Positions 1 through 6,324 of a stretch of DNA of 6,448 nt are shown in pieces. A model generated the notes under the pieces. That model was not told the origin of the DNA and ran no database searches. It saw only the letters and a list, made by a program, of their open reading frames with translations. A program made the translations under genes and the position numbers. Position 1 is the stretch's first letter; the number at the start of each line of letters is the position of its first letter. The stretch lies in the NCBI GenBank assembly GCA_944326625.1, contig CALVER010000086.1, positions 1-6,448 on the forward strand, given 5' to 3'. The stretch is from Candidatus Gastranaerophilales bacterium. Its GTDB lineage: Bacteria; Cyanobacteriota; Vampirovibrionia; Gastranaerophilales; Gastranaerophilaceae.

Positions 1-207
1 CTATTTAAGTCTAACGTTAACAGAAGTACCTTTTTTAGAAATTTCAACTTTGTCTTCTCTTGCCAACCAGCCAAGGCCTAAGTCAGCGAAGTTTCCTTTA
101 AGGTCTAATTCTTTTTTCATTTTAGCGAAAGAAGATTCGCCGTTGTTGTTTAAATAATCATAGATTTGTCCTGCTGAAAATCCGATTTGTTCTTGTAATT
201 GTTGCAT
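1..207 (-). CDS. Small winged-helix domain protein (DUF2582-like)
   Basis: This is a complete 68-residue protein, and its TAG stop occupies the first three bases of the window. It resembles the winged helix-turn-helix family DUF2582: an N-terminal helix (QEQIGFSAGQIYDYL), a second helix (SFAKMKKELDL), then the family-typical LGWLAREDKVEI followed by a short beta wing (KGTSVNVRLK). In this family the fold is usually the whole protein, and its molecular role is not established; DNA binding is inferred from the fold. An upstream ATG would add eight residues (MINKWRLK). The shorter start is chosen because a GGAGG lies 6 bases before it, whereas the longer start has no comparable site and would include that Shine-Dalgarno in its coding sequence. 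It is divergent from the helicase operon, so a local regulatory link is possible but not shown. Confidence 0.8.
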   Translation of the reverse strand: MQQLQEQIGFSAGQIYDYLNNNGESSFAKMKKELDLKGNFADLGLGWLAREDKVEISKKGTSVNVRLK

Positions 208-213
208 TTTTAA

Positions 214-218
214 CCTCC
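214..218 (-). promoter_or_regulatory. Ribosome binding site that fixes the winged-helix start
   Basis: The minus strand reads GGAGG here, 6 bases before the ATG at 207. It supports the 68-residue form over the form starting at 231. Confidence 0.8.
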
Positions 219-253
219 ATTTATTTATCATGCTGTTTCTTATTTATATGATA

Positions 254-282
254 ATAATAGACTAATTTCTAATAAAATGCAA
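254..282 (-). promoter_or_regulatory. Candidate sigma-70-type promoter of the winged-helix gene
   Basis: On the minus strand a TTGCAT (277-282) is followed after exactly 17 bases by TATTAT (254-259), 5 of 6 matches to the -10 consensus. The -35 is weak (3 of 6). Transcription would begin near 247, giving an untranslated leader of about 40 bases. In AT-rich DNA such boxes occur by chance, so support rests on the spacing and position. Confidence 0.5.
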
Positions 283-311
283 TAGTGTAACGGCATTAGT
301 TTTTTGGAATA

Positions 312-326
312 ATTTTATGATAAAAT
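312..326. promoter_or_regulatory. A/T palindrome overlapping the likely -10 of the helicase operon
   Basis: The sequence ATTTTATGATAAAAT is a perfect inverted repeat with 7-base arms around one central G. On the plus strand it contains TATGAT (316-321), a 5-of-6 match to the -10 consensus, 26 bases ahead of the first possible start codon. No convincing -35 lies 16-18 bases upstream. It could be an operator covering the promoter, or simply a chance palindrome in AT-rich DNA. Confidence 0.3.
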
Positions 327-334
327 ACATTATA

Positions 335-339
335 GGGGG
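335..339 (+). promoter_or_regulatory. G-run ribosome binding site that decides the helicase start
   Basis: The run GGGGG lies 2 bases before a TTG at 342 and 8 bases before a second in-frame TTG at 348. Only the second distance fits normal initiation, so 348 is preferred. The site is less canonical than the GGAGG or AGGAG of the neighbouring genes, and with a TTG start it suggests modest translation. Confidence 0.55.
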
Positions 340-347
340 TATTGATT

Positions 348-3300
348 TTGATTATTGAAGGGACAATAAGTTCGGAAAAGACAAATATATTAATTTCAAA
401 ATACGCTGAACTTTTGAATTCCGGCGTAAAAGCATCCGAAATTCTTGTTCTGGTTCAAAATTCCACCCTGAAAAACAATTTTATTGAGAAAACTCTGGAA
501 AAATTGACAATAGATTCTGTTGAAAAATTTCAGGTATATTCGTTTTTCGGGCTTGTGTATAATGCAGTATCCGACAACTGGGCTTTTTTGGAAAGCCGCA
601 ATACTTTTGACAACCCCGTTATTTTACCCAATCTTGCAGGATTAGAGATTTCTCAGTTTATTCTGAAAGATATTTTAAAAGATATTACGTTTAAAGGTTA
701 CAATTCCAAAAAATCCCTGCTGCACCAATTGTTCAGAAGATATTCGCTTATTGTGCAGAATAATCTGTCGGATCAAGAAATTGAAGAACGCTCAAAAATT
801 CTTGGCGAAACTTTTGCTGACGATGCAAAAATAGCGCTTAAAAAACTTCTGGCAAAAACACTTGCTCTCAGAGATTTTGACTATTTAAGACAAACTCTCG
901 TTTTTAATTTTATATATAAAAATACAGACTATTTTAAAAAAATAAGATACCTTATTCTTGATGACGGGGATGAAATTACGCCTGTGTGCTTTGATTTTAT
1001 AAACTATCTTGCCCCGCAATTAAAAGACGTTTTTATTGCATTTGACCGACAAGGTGCAAGCCGCAGCGGATATTTGAGCGCTGATAAAGATGCTGTCTGG
1101 GGATTTGAAGAATTGTTCAATCAAAAAGTCATGACTGTTGAAACATTGACTCCGTTGAATTCGGACGCGCAAACTCTATTCAACAATGTAATTAATGACG
1201 ATAATCAAAAATTAAAGCACTTTACGCTTCAATCTCCCTCTAAAAGGGCAAAAATGATTGATCTGGTAACGGAAAAAATTGAAGAACTTCAAAAAAGAAA
1301 CATAAAACCGTGCGATATATCAATTATTACGCCTGTCATTGACGACATGCTTAAATTTTCGCTTAAGGAAAATGTCAAAGCTGATTTATTATTTTTATCA
1401 GGAAACGAAAAGTTAATCCAAAACAGGCTTGTGCAGGCGGCTTTAACTATTCTGAAATTCAATACGGACTTGAAAGATACCCTTAATGAATTTGATATCC
1501 GCGTTTTGTTGTCTGAATTTTTGGGCATCCCGATAAAATACTGCCGCGTAATTTTACAAACTTTTGACGAAACAAAATCTTTGCCCAAATACGATTTTGC
1601 GGATGAAATTTTTAATCAAAAATATTCAAACCTTTTAAGCACAATTGAAAAACTTTCCGCATCTGATTTGAAACTGTCCGAGCAGGTTTGCGAAATTTAC
1701 GACCGGATTATGGAATTTACTTTGGTTAATCCGGACGAAATCAATAAATTCAACTTTTTCGTAAAACAATTAAGGGATTTTGAAAACATTTTCGGCGATG
1801 AATTTGAGAAACGGAAAACCGAAATAATAATTCAAATCGAAAATTCAATAATTGCGGAAAATCCTTATTCAACGCTTGATATACAAGAATCAAATTTGGT
1901 TGTTGCAACTCCGCAAAAAATTATAGACAATCAAATTCAAACCAAATACCAGCTCTGGCTTGATGTTTCGAGCGACGAATGGGTAAAAAGCGACACAGGA
2001 CCTTTGTATAACGCATGGGTATTCCAAAAAGGCTGGGACAAAGACACCTACACCATTGAGGATAATATAAATTTAAGCAAAGATAAAACCGCAAGGATTT
2101 TACGCAAACTAACCCTCTGTGCGAACGAAGGTATTTTTGCGTTTTCAAGTCTTTTTGACGGAAACGGTGTTGAAAATTTCGGCGGGATTGAAAATTATCT
2201 GAATTTTGAGCAGGAAAATACTTCCGTTCAGGATGTAAAACCGATTATTCCCCGCCCTGATCAGGCGCCGGTTCTGGAATACAAATCCGGACAGATGGCA
2301 ATTTCGGCTGTCCCCGGGGCAGGCAAAACCACAATTCTGCTTGCATTGATTCTGAAACTCCTTGATAACGGAATAAATCCGGATAATATTTTTGTCTTAA
2401 CCTATATGGAATCAGCCGCAAGAAATTTTCGTGAAAGGATTAAAAATATCCGCCAAAATTCAAGCCAATTGCCTAATATAAGTACAATCCACGGGCTTGC
2501 ATTAAAAATCTTGAAAGAAAACGGAAATTTTGAACGTTTAGGCTTAAATTCAGACTTTGAAATTTGTGACGATACCCAGCGTTCAAGGATTATCCGCGGA
2601 ATATCAGACAAATTAAAACTCAAAAAAACAGAAACCGATGATTTTGACCGCGGGGTATCGGTTTTCAAACTCGGCGAGGGAGTTTTGGATAAAACTGTTT
2701 CTGACCCCAAGCTTAAAAAATTTGCGGAATTTTTTAATAATTATCAGGAAGAATTAAAATCTCAAAATCTTATTGATTACGATGACATGCTCATCTCTTC
2801 CGTGAAACTTTTGAGAGAAAATCCCGATATCCTTGCATATTATCAGAATATCTGCGAATACATTATTGAGGATGAAGCACAGGATTCATCGGCAATTCAG
2901 CAGGAGTTAATAGGACTTTTGAGCGGAAAACATAAAAATTTAATCCGCTGCGGAGATATAAATCAGGCAATCACTACCACTTTTTCAAATGCGGATGTCG
3001 AAGGGTTCAGAAAATTCATATCCTCAAGCCAAGATGTCAGCATGAATTGTTCGCAAAGATGTACAAAAGATGTCTGGACACTTGCAAATAATCTTGTGAA
3101 ATTTGCAGATACAAAGCCCGAAACCCAAAATGCTTTCTACAAAATTTTTATGCAGCCCGTGGAAGGCAAAAACCCGATACAAGAAAATGCTGTTACAGGC
3201 AAAATTTTCTCAGCTCCGCTTGAAGAACGAAATTATATTCTGAAGAATATTAAAACAGCTTTCAATCAAAATCCCAAAGCAACAGTAGGAATCCTCTTAA

Positions 3301-4205
3301 GAAATAATTTTCAGGTTGCGCAATGGCTTAACTTTATAAACGACAGCGGACTTAAAAGCATTACACGAAGCGAAAGCCTTGAACAAAAATCCATTTTTAA
3401 AACAATTTTCTCAATTTTAAAAATGATTTTGACACCGTTTGACAATAATATTCTGGCGGATAATTACGAAATTCTGGCTGAGATGGGATTTTACAAACCA
3501 AGACTCGGCACGGACATAAGAAATTATGAAAAACCTTTCGTTGAAATCGATTGCGACAGTATAGAAAATCCGGAGCTTGTACAATTCCACTGGGATTTGA
3601 ATTATTGGATTTCAATGCCGTATCTGCAGCCGGAAGAGCTGGCAATAAAAATAGGGCTTGCACATTTTTCAAGCGAAATCGAAAAATCAAACGTATATTT
3701 GATTGCAACTCTCATTAAGCGGTTAAGCTCAACAAACAAAAATTTATTTTATATAACCGAAAGATTGGGCGAACTTGCGAAAAAGCCGTCCTTAAGCGGG
3801 TTTAAATTCTTCTCGGAAGAAGATGAAAGTAACCGCGAATTTGTTGAAGGCAAGGTTCAGATTATGACACTGCATAAATCCAAAGGCGATGAGTTTGATT
3901 TTGTATTTTTGCCGGAAATGGCAGAGAAAAATCTTACGCTGGATTTTGCTGAAATTAAACTTAAATCGTCGGATTTTATGGAAAATATCCGGCGTCTCAA
4001 CCCGAATTACAAACCAAAAACGGAAGTTGACCTTAAAAAAGAGCTTCTGGCGGAAAATTTGAGACTTTTATATGTTGCAATTACAAGAGCAAAACAAAAG
4101 CTTTATATCACGTCAAGCCGCAAAGCAACCTCTTTCGGCAAAACCGTTGAACAGGAGCCGAGTTTGATATTCTACGAATTACTAAAAGGAGCAGAAGATG
4201 AATAA
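348..4205 (+). CDS. Double-module SF1 (UvrD/AddA-like) DNA helicase with degenerate N-terminal half
   Basis: This 1285-residue protein is predicted to be a cytoplasmic ATP-driven DNA translocase/helicase. Its C-terminal half (about 630-1285) carries the full UvrD/AddA motif set: Q-motif region with Q639; Walker A PGAGKTT with K660; a THxxL-type motif (STIHGLALKIL); Walker B IIEDEAQD (DEAQD 842-846); motif III GDINQAI (869-875); a motif IV-like SQR with R904; motif V TLHKSKGDEF (1174-1183); motif VI YVAITRAK with R1247. The N-terminal half (1 to about 625) follows the same outline with altered residues: GTISSEKT (5-12) in place of Walker A, LILDDGDE (202-209) in place of Walker B, and eroded motif V and VI equivalents near 517-527 and 600. 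This tandem layout recalls an AddB-like inactive module joined to an AddA-like active one. No nuclease domain is present in the protein; the next gene, overlapping by 8 bases, supplies one. The start is TTG at 348; a TTG at 342 adds two residues. No in-frame ATG occurs until far into the fold. A role in double-strand-break end processing is inferred from the family. Confidence 0.88.
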   Translation: MIIEGTISSEKTNILISKYAELLNSGVKASEILVLVQNSTLKNNFIEKTLEKLTIDSVEKFQVYSFFGLVYNAVSDNWAFLESRNTFDNPVILPNLAGLEISQFILKDILKDITFKGYNSKKSLLHQLFRRYSLIVQNNLSDQEIEERSKILGETFADDAKIALKKLLAKTLALRDFDYLRQTLVFNFIYKNTDYFKKIRYLILDDGDEITPVCFDFINYLAPQLKDVFIAFDRQGASRSGYLSADKDAVWGFEELFNQKVMTVETLTPLNSDAQTLFNNVINDDNQKLKHFTLQSPSKRAKMIDLVTEKIEELQKRNIKPCDISIITPVIDDMLKFSLKENVKADLLFLSGNEKLIQNRLVQAALTILKFNTDLKDTLNEFDIRVLLSEFLGIPIKYCRVILQTFDETKSLPKYDFADEIFNQKYSNLLSTIEKLSASDLKLSEQVCEIYDRIMEFTLVNPDEINKFNFFVKQLRDFENIFGDEFEKRKTEIIIQIENSIIAENPYSTLDIQESNLVVATPQKIIDNQIQTKYQLWLDVSSDEWVKSDTGPLYNAWVFQKGWDKDTYTIEDNINLSKDKTARILRKLTLCANEGIFAFSSLFDGNGVENFGGIENYLNFEQENTSVQDVKPIIPRPDQAPVLEYKSGQMAISAVPGAGKTTILLALILKLLDNGINPDNIFVLTYMESAARNFRERIKNIRQNSSQLPNISTIHGLALKILKENGNFERLGLNSDFEICDDTQRSRIIRGISDKLKLKKTETDDFDRGVSVFKLGEGVLDKTVSDPKLKKFAEFFNNYQEELKSQNLIDYDDMLISSVKLLRENPDILAYYQNICEYIIEDEAQDSSAIQQELIGLLSGKHKNLIRCGDINQAITTTFSNADVEGFRKFISSSQDVSMNCSQRCTKDVWTLANNLVKFADTKPETQNAFYKIFMQPVEGKNPIQENAVTGKIFSAPLEERNYILKNIKTAFNQNPKATVGILLRNNFQVAQWLNFINDSGLKSITRSESLEQKSIFKTIFSILKMILTPFDNNILADNYEILAEMGFYKPRLGTDIRNYEKPFVEIDCDSIENPELVQFHWDLNYWISMPYLQPEELAIKIGLAHFSSEIEKSNVYLIATLIKRLSSTNKNLFYITERLGELAKKPSLSGFKFFSEEDESNREFVEGKVQIMTLHKSKGDEFDFVFLPEMAEKNLTLDFAEIKLKSSDFMENIRRLNPNYKPKTEVDLKKELLAENLRLLYVAITRAKQKLYITSSRKATSFGKTVEQEPSLIFYELLKGAEDE

Positions 4206-4824
4206 TTTTTCTCCGCACATGCTGAAAACATTTAAAGAATGCCCGAAAAAATATTATTATAAATACGCGGCAAAAATCTCCGTTCCGCAAAAAGCAACAC
4301 CGTTTGAAAAAGGCAAAAAAGTTCACGCGCTTGCGAATTACTATCTGAGAGGGGATGACATAACAAAGCTCGAAAAAGTGCTGACGTCCGACGAAGCGCA
4401 CGTCTGGAATATTCTAAAAGCAAATGAATTTTTTCAAAAAACTTATGTTGAATCCGAATACAATCTTTCCTGTAAAATCGGAGATTTTTGGGTCGGTGGC
4501 AGACTTGATGCGCTTGTGAAAGACGGCAATAATTATTATATTCTGGACTATAAAACAGGTTCAGTACCGCAAAACCCTGAAAATGACTACCAGACAATGA
4601 TTTATCTTCTCTCTGCTGCAAAATTTCTGAAAACATTTGACAGCCTTACATTTATCTATATAGATTTAAAAAATAATCTTAATCATAAGATAGAATTTAC
4701 AAAAGAACGCGAAAAAATTTATACGGAAGAACTTATAAAAATCTGTACGCAAATTAACTCCGCGCAAAATTTTCCGTCAAATCCCGCCGCCTGCAAATTC
4801 TGTGAATATAATAAATTCTGCTGA
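4198..4824 (+). CDS. PD-(D/E)XK nuclease, RecB/Cas4/AddB-nuclease type with four-Cys Fe-S motif
   Basis: This 208-residue protein is a stand-alone RecB-family nuclease domain (PDDEXK_1/Cas4-like). The visible active site is H43 in KKVHALANYYL, D104 in GGRLDALV, the D117-Y-K119 pair in ILDYKTG, and the QxxxY motif Q132/Y136. An N-terminal C15 (FKECPKKYYYKY) and a C-terminal C199-x2-C202-x5-C208 match the iron-sulfur ligand pattern of AddB and Cas4. The family cleaves single-stranded DNA ends in a metal-dependent manner. The gene overlaps the helicase stop by 8 bases and has AAAGGAG 6 bases before its ATG, so translation is probably coupled and the two products probably act as a complex. In AddB the same domain is fused to a helicase fold; here it is a separate subunit. 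The protein ends exactly on the last Fe-S cysteine. No Cas genes or repeat array are nearby, so a CRISPR role is unlikely. Confidence 0.9.
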   Translation: MNNFSPHMLKTFKECPKKYYYKYAAKISVPQKATPFEKGKKVHALANYYLRGDDITKLEKVLTSDEAHVWNILKANEFFQKTYVESEYNLSCKIGDFWVGGRLDALVKDGNNYYILDYKTGSVPQNPENDYQTMIYLLSAAKFLKTFDSLTFIYIDLKNNLNHKIEFTKEREKIYTEELIKICTQINSAQNFPSNPAACKFCEYNKFC

Positions 4825-4834
4825 ATTATTCAGC
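4820..4834. repeat. Perfect hairpin spanning two convergent stop codons
   Basis: GCTGAA-TTA-TTCAGC forms a 6-bp stem with a 3-base loop, extendable by one wobble pair. It contains the TGA of the nuclease (4822-4824) and, read on the other strand, the TAA of the small secreted protein (4826-4828). No T-run follows directly on either strand, so it is not a standard intrinsic terminator. It may slow polymerase or protect 3' ends, or may be chance. Confidence 0.45.
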
Positions 4835-5209
4835 GTCAGACTTGCATACGTCCGGAATTTTTTTAAACTTGTCCCAGGTTTGTTTTGCAATACCTTCACC
4901 GGTCGGATCATTTTTCATGGCGGAAACAAGTTCATTTACATGCTCCCTTGACAGATTGCAATTATAAGTTGTCGTTGTATCCTCAGTCTGCACTGTCTCC
5001 GAATAGCGGCAAATCCCTTCTTTCCAGCCGTGAAGTCCCATTTGCACAGTCGTGACTGCCCCGTTTTCATCAGTTAAAGTAAAACTCCCTTTTGACGGCA
5101 GGCAATGCAAAAATTTATTAATAAATATATTTGAATATAACACTTCTGCCGTATATGCAGTCAACGCCGAAAAAATCATTAACCCTGTTATTATAAATAT
5201 TTTTTTCAT
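4826..5209 (-). CDS. Small exported protein of unknown function with four cysteines
   Basis: This 127-residue protein is not recognised as a named family. Residues 1 to about 21 look like a signal peptide: MKK, a hydrophobic core (IFIITGLMIFSALTA), then a small-residue region with a possible cleavage near A18 or A21. The rest is soluble and polar, with four cysteines (C36, C67, C84, C122) that could form two disulfides outside the cytoplasm. A GWKEGICRYSE segment followed by a Thr-rich stretch and TYNC suggests a short beta-rich core. No lipobox is seen. The start is well supported: GGAGG lies 5 bases before the ATG. It is convergent with the nuclease gene (one base between stops) and lies downstream of the rplL terminator, so it is probably its own transcription unit and unrelated in function to either neighbour. 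Confidence 0.7.
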   Translation of the reverse strand: MKKIFIITGLMIFSALTAYTAEVLYSNIFINKFLHCLPSKGSFTLTDENGAVTTVQMGLHGWKEGICRYSETVQTEDTTTTYNCNLSREHVNELVSAMKNDPTGEGIAKQTWDKFKKIPDVCKSDAE

Positions 5210-5227
5210 ACAAGCCTCCGTAAATTT

Positions 5228-5256
5228 ATAATAACAAATTTTTTTAATTTAAGCAA
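5228..5256 (-). promoter_or_regulatory. Candidate promoter of the secreted-protein gene
   Basis: On the minus strand TTGCTT (5251-5256) is followed after 17 bases by TATTAT (5228-5233). It sits between the rplL terminator and the gene and would give a very short leader (about 12 bases) holding little more than the GGAGG at 5215-5219. The -35 is weak, and the layout matches the candidate promoter at 254-282. Confidence 0.45.
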
Positions 5257-5257
5257 C

Positions 5258-5288
5258 AAAAAAGAGGCCCCAAAGAGCCTCTTTTTTT
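5258..5288. terminator. Bidirectional intrinsic terminator after rplL
   Basis: An 11-bp perfect stem (5258-5268 with 5277-5287; core AGAGGC/GCCTCT) closes an 8-base loop. The outer stem is A-run against T-run, so both strands end in a T-tract. On the minus strand it terminates rplJ-rplL, 14 bases past the rplL stop. On the plus strand it is the first convincing terminator after the helicase-nuclease operon. Confidence 0.88.
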
Positions 5289-5301
5289 GAAAATATTACA
5301 A

Positions 5302-5682
5302 CTACTTAATTTCAACAGTAGCGCCTGCAGCTTCAAGTTGTTTTTTGATAGCTTCAGCATCTTCTTTTTTAACATTTTCTTTAATCGGTTTCGGAGCAGC
5401 GTCAACCAAATCTTTAGCTTCTTTCAAGCCAAGACCTGTGATAGCACGTACTTCTTTTAATACAGCGATTTTGTTAGCGCCTGCTGCTGCTAATACAACA
5501 GTAACTTCAGATGCTTCATCAGCACCTGCAGCTTCGCCTGCGGCTGCTGCCGGAGCTGCTGCTGCAACTGCAACGGGAGCTGCTGCTGATACGCCGAATT
5601 TTTCTTCCATAGCTTTTACTAATTCAGCTGCTTCTAATAATGTTAATTTTTCAATTGATTCCAAAATTGATTCTACACTCAT
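5302..5682 (-). CDS. rplL: 50S ribosomal protein L7/L12
   Basis: This 126-residue stalk protein is the multi-copy ribosomal component that recruits and activates translation GTPases (EF-Tu, EF-G, IF2). The N-terminal dimerisation domain (about 1-32, ILESIEKLTLLEAAELVKAM) binds L10. A flexible Ala/Pro/Gly hinge follows (about 33-57), encoded by a run of GCN codons. The globular C-terminal domain (about 58-126) carries the near-invariant ITGLGLKEAKDLVD and KPIKENVKKEDAEAIKKQLEAAGATVEIK-type ending. Length is normal for the family (about 120-130). An AGGAG lies 6 bases before the ATG. It is 40 bases downstream of rplJ in the same operon, with no terminator between, and is followed by a strong hairpin. 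Confidence 0.98.
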   Translation of the reverse strand: MSVESILESIEKLTLLEAAELVKAMEEKFGVSAAAPVAVAAAAPAAAAGEAAGADEASEVTVVLAAAGANKIAVLKEVRAITGLGLKEAKDLVDAAPKPIKENVKKEDAEAIKKQLEAAGATVEIK

Positions 5683-5722
5683 TTTTTTCTCCTTTATGTT
5701 ATTTTTTTAAGTTCTACTAAAA

Positions 5723-6244
5723 TTATGCTGCCTTTTGATCTCTGACAGCTGCCATAGCTCTTGTAAGCTGAGCCATAACCGCGTTGATTGAACCAACAAT
5801 ACCTGTAGCAGGTGAGTTGACACAACCAAGCATTTTTGCGTAAAGTTCTTCTTTTGAAGGAAGATTTGCCAATGCTTTTGTTTCGTCTTCTGTTAAGAGT
5901 TTTCCGTCCAAAGCTGCACCGATAATTACGCCTTTTTTAGTATCTTTGATGAATTTAGATACAGCTTTTGCCGGGCTTACGGGGTCATTGTAGCCGAATG
6001 CAAGTGCAATCGGGCCGGTTAATTTTTCCGTAAGGATTTCGTACGGAGTATCTTTAACAGCGATTTTTGCAAGAGTATTTTTAACAACCGTATAATCACC
6101 GCCGTCTTTTTGCAAAGCACGTCTGAGGTTTGTGATTTCTTCAACGGTATAACCTTTATACTCAGTAACAATAGCTACTTGGGCTTTTTCAATTTTTGAC
6201 TTTAACGCATCAATTTTTTCTGCTTTGAATGCTTTTGTTGCCAT
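5723..6244 (-). CDS. rplJ: 50S ribosomal protein L10
   Basis: This 173-residue protein anchors L7/L12 dimers to 23S rRNA at the base of the ribosomal stalk. The N-terminal rRNA-binding domain shows the family signatures: VTEYKGYTVEEITNLRRAL, then a GGDYTVVKNTLAKIA block, GPIALAFGYNDPVSPAKAV, and LPSKEELYAKMLG. The final helix (about 145-173, ending AMAAVRDQKAA) is the L7/L12-binding arm. Length is typical (165-175). An ATG further upstream (6298) would add 18 residues but lies inside the leader hairpin; the chosen ATG has AGGAG 6 bases before it and gives the normal MATK-type start. L10 in complex with L12 is the known autoregulator of this operon, and the leader upstream carries the matching RNA target. 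Confidence 0.97.
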   Translation of the reverse strand: MATKAFKAEKIDALKSKIEKAQVAIVTEYKGYTVEEITNLRRALQKDGGDYTVVKNTLAKIAVKDTPYEILTEKLTGPIALAFGYNDPVSPAKAVSKFIKDTKKGVIIGAALDGKLLTEDETKALANLPSKEELYAKMLGCVNSPATGIVGSINAVMAQLTRAMAAVRDQKAA

Positions 6245-6250
6245 TTTTCG

Positions 6251-6255
6251 CTCCT
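6251..6255 (-). promoter_or_regulatory. Ribosome binding site that fixes the rplJ start
   Basis: AGGAG on the minus strand, 6 bases before the ATG at 6244. It rules against the longer reading from 6298. Confidence 0.85.
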
Positions 6256-6282
6256 TTACTTTTATCGACCTGCCATAAATAC

Positions 6283-6320
6283 AAAAAAGATTTTGCATAT
6301 ATGGATAACCGCAAAATCTT
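6283..6320 (-). terminator. Terminator-like hairpin (attenuator) in the rplJ leader
   Basis: Read on the minus strand, AAGATTTTGC and GCAAAATCTT form a perfect 10-bp stem (6311-6320 with 6287-6296) around a 14-base loop, followed directly by a T-run (6283-6288, overlapping the stem end). It lies between the L10-binding structure and the rplJ ribosome binding site, the place where transcription attenuators occur in L10 leaders of some bacteria. The stem is AT-rich, so termination is probably partial. It could instead end transcripts arriving from a gene to the right of the window. Confidence 0.68.
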
Positions 6321-6324
6321 ACAC

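Noticed and set aside
348..2250. Helicase N-terminal half as a separate broken gene fused by error
   Set aside because: The frame is open without interruption, base composition is uniform across the junction, and the N-terminal half keeps an ordered helicase-like outline, so a genuine tandem architecture is more likely.
1289..2710. Several minus-strand open frames within the helicase gene (1289-1588, 1921-2148, 2402-2710)
   Set aside because: All are antisense to conserved helicase sequence and lack ribosome binding sites or recognisable products.
4232..4636. Minus-strand open frame of 134 codons opposite the nuclease
   Set aside because: It lies wholly inside a gene with intact catalytic motifs, and its composition is Arg/Leu/Cys-rich shadow sequence with no recognisable domain.
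4198..4824. Cas4 of a CRISPR-Cas locus
   Set aside because: No repeats, cas1, cas2 or other Cas genes are visible; the overlap with a UvrD-type helicase points to DNA repair instead.
5345..5710. Plus-strand Ala/Ser-rich open frame opposite rplL
   Set aside because: It is the mirror of the Ala-rich hinge codons of rplL; there is no ribosome binding site and no family resemblance.
6245..6298. Longer rplJ start adding 18 residues
   Set aside because: It would start inside the leader hairpin and translate through the strong AGGAG; L10 proteins normally begin at the MATK-like position.
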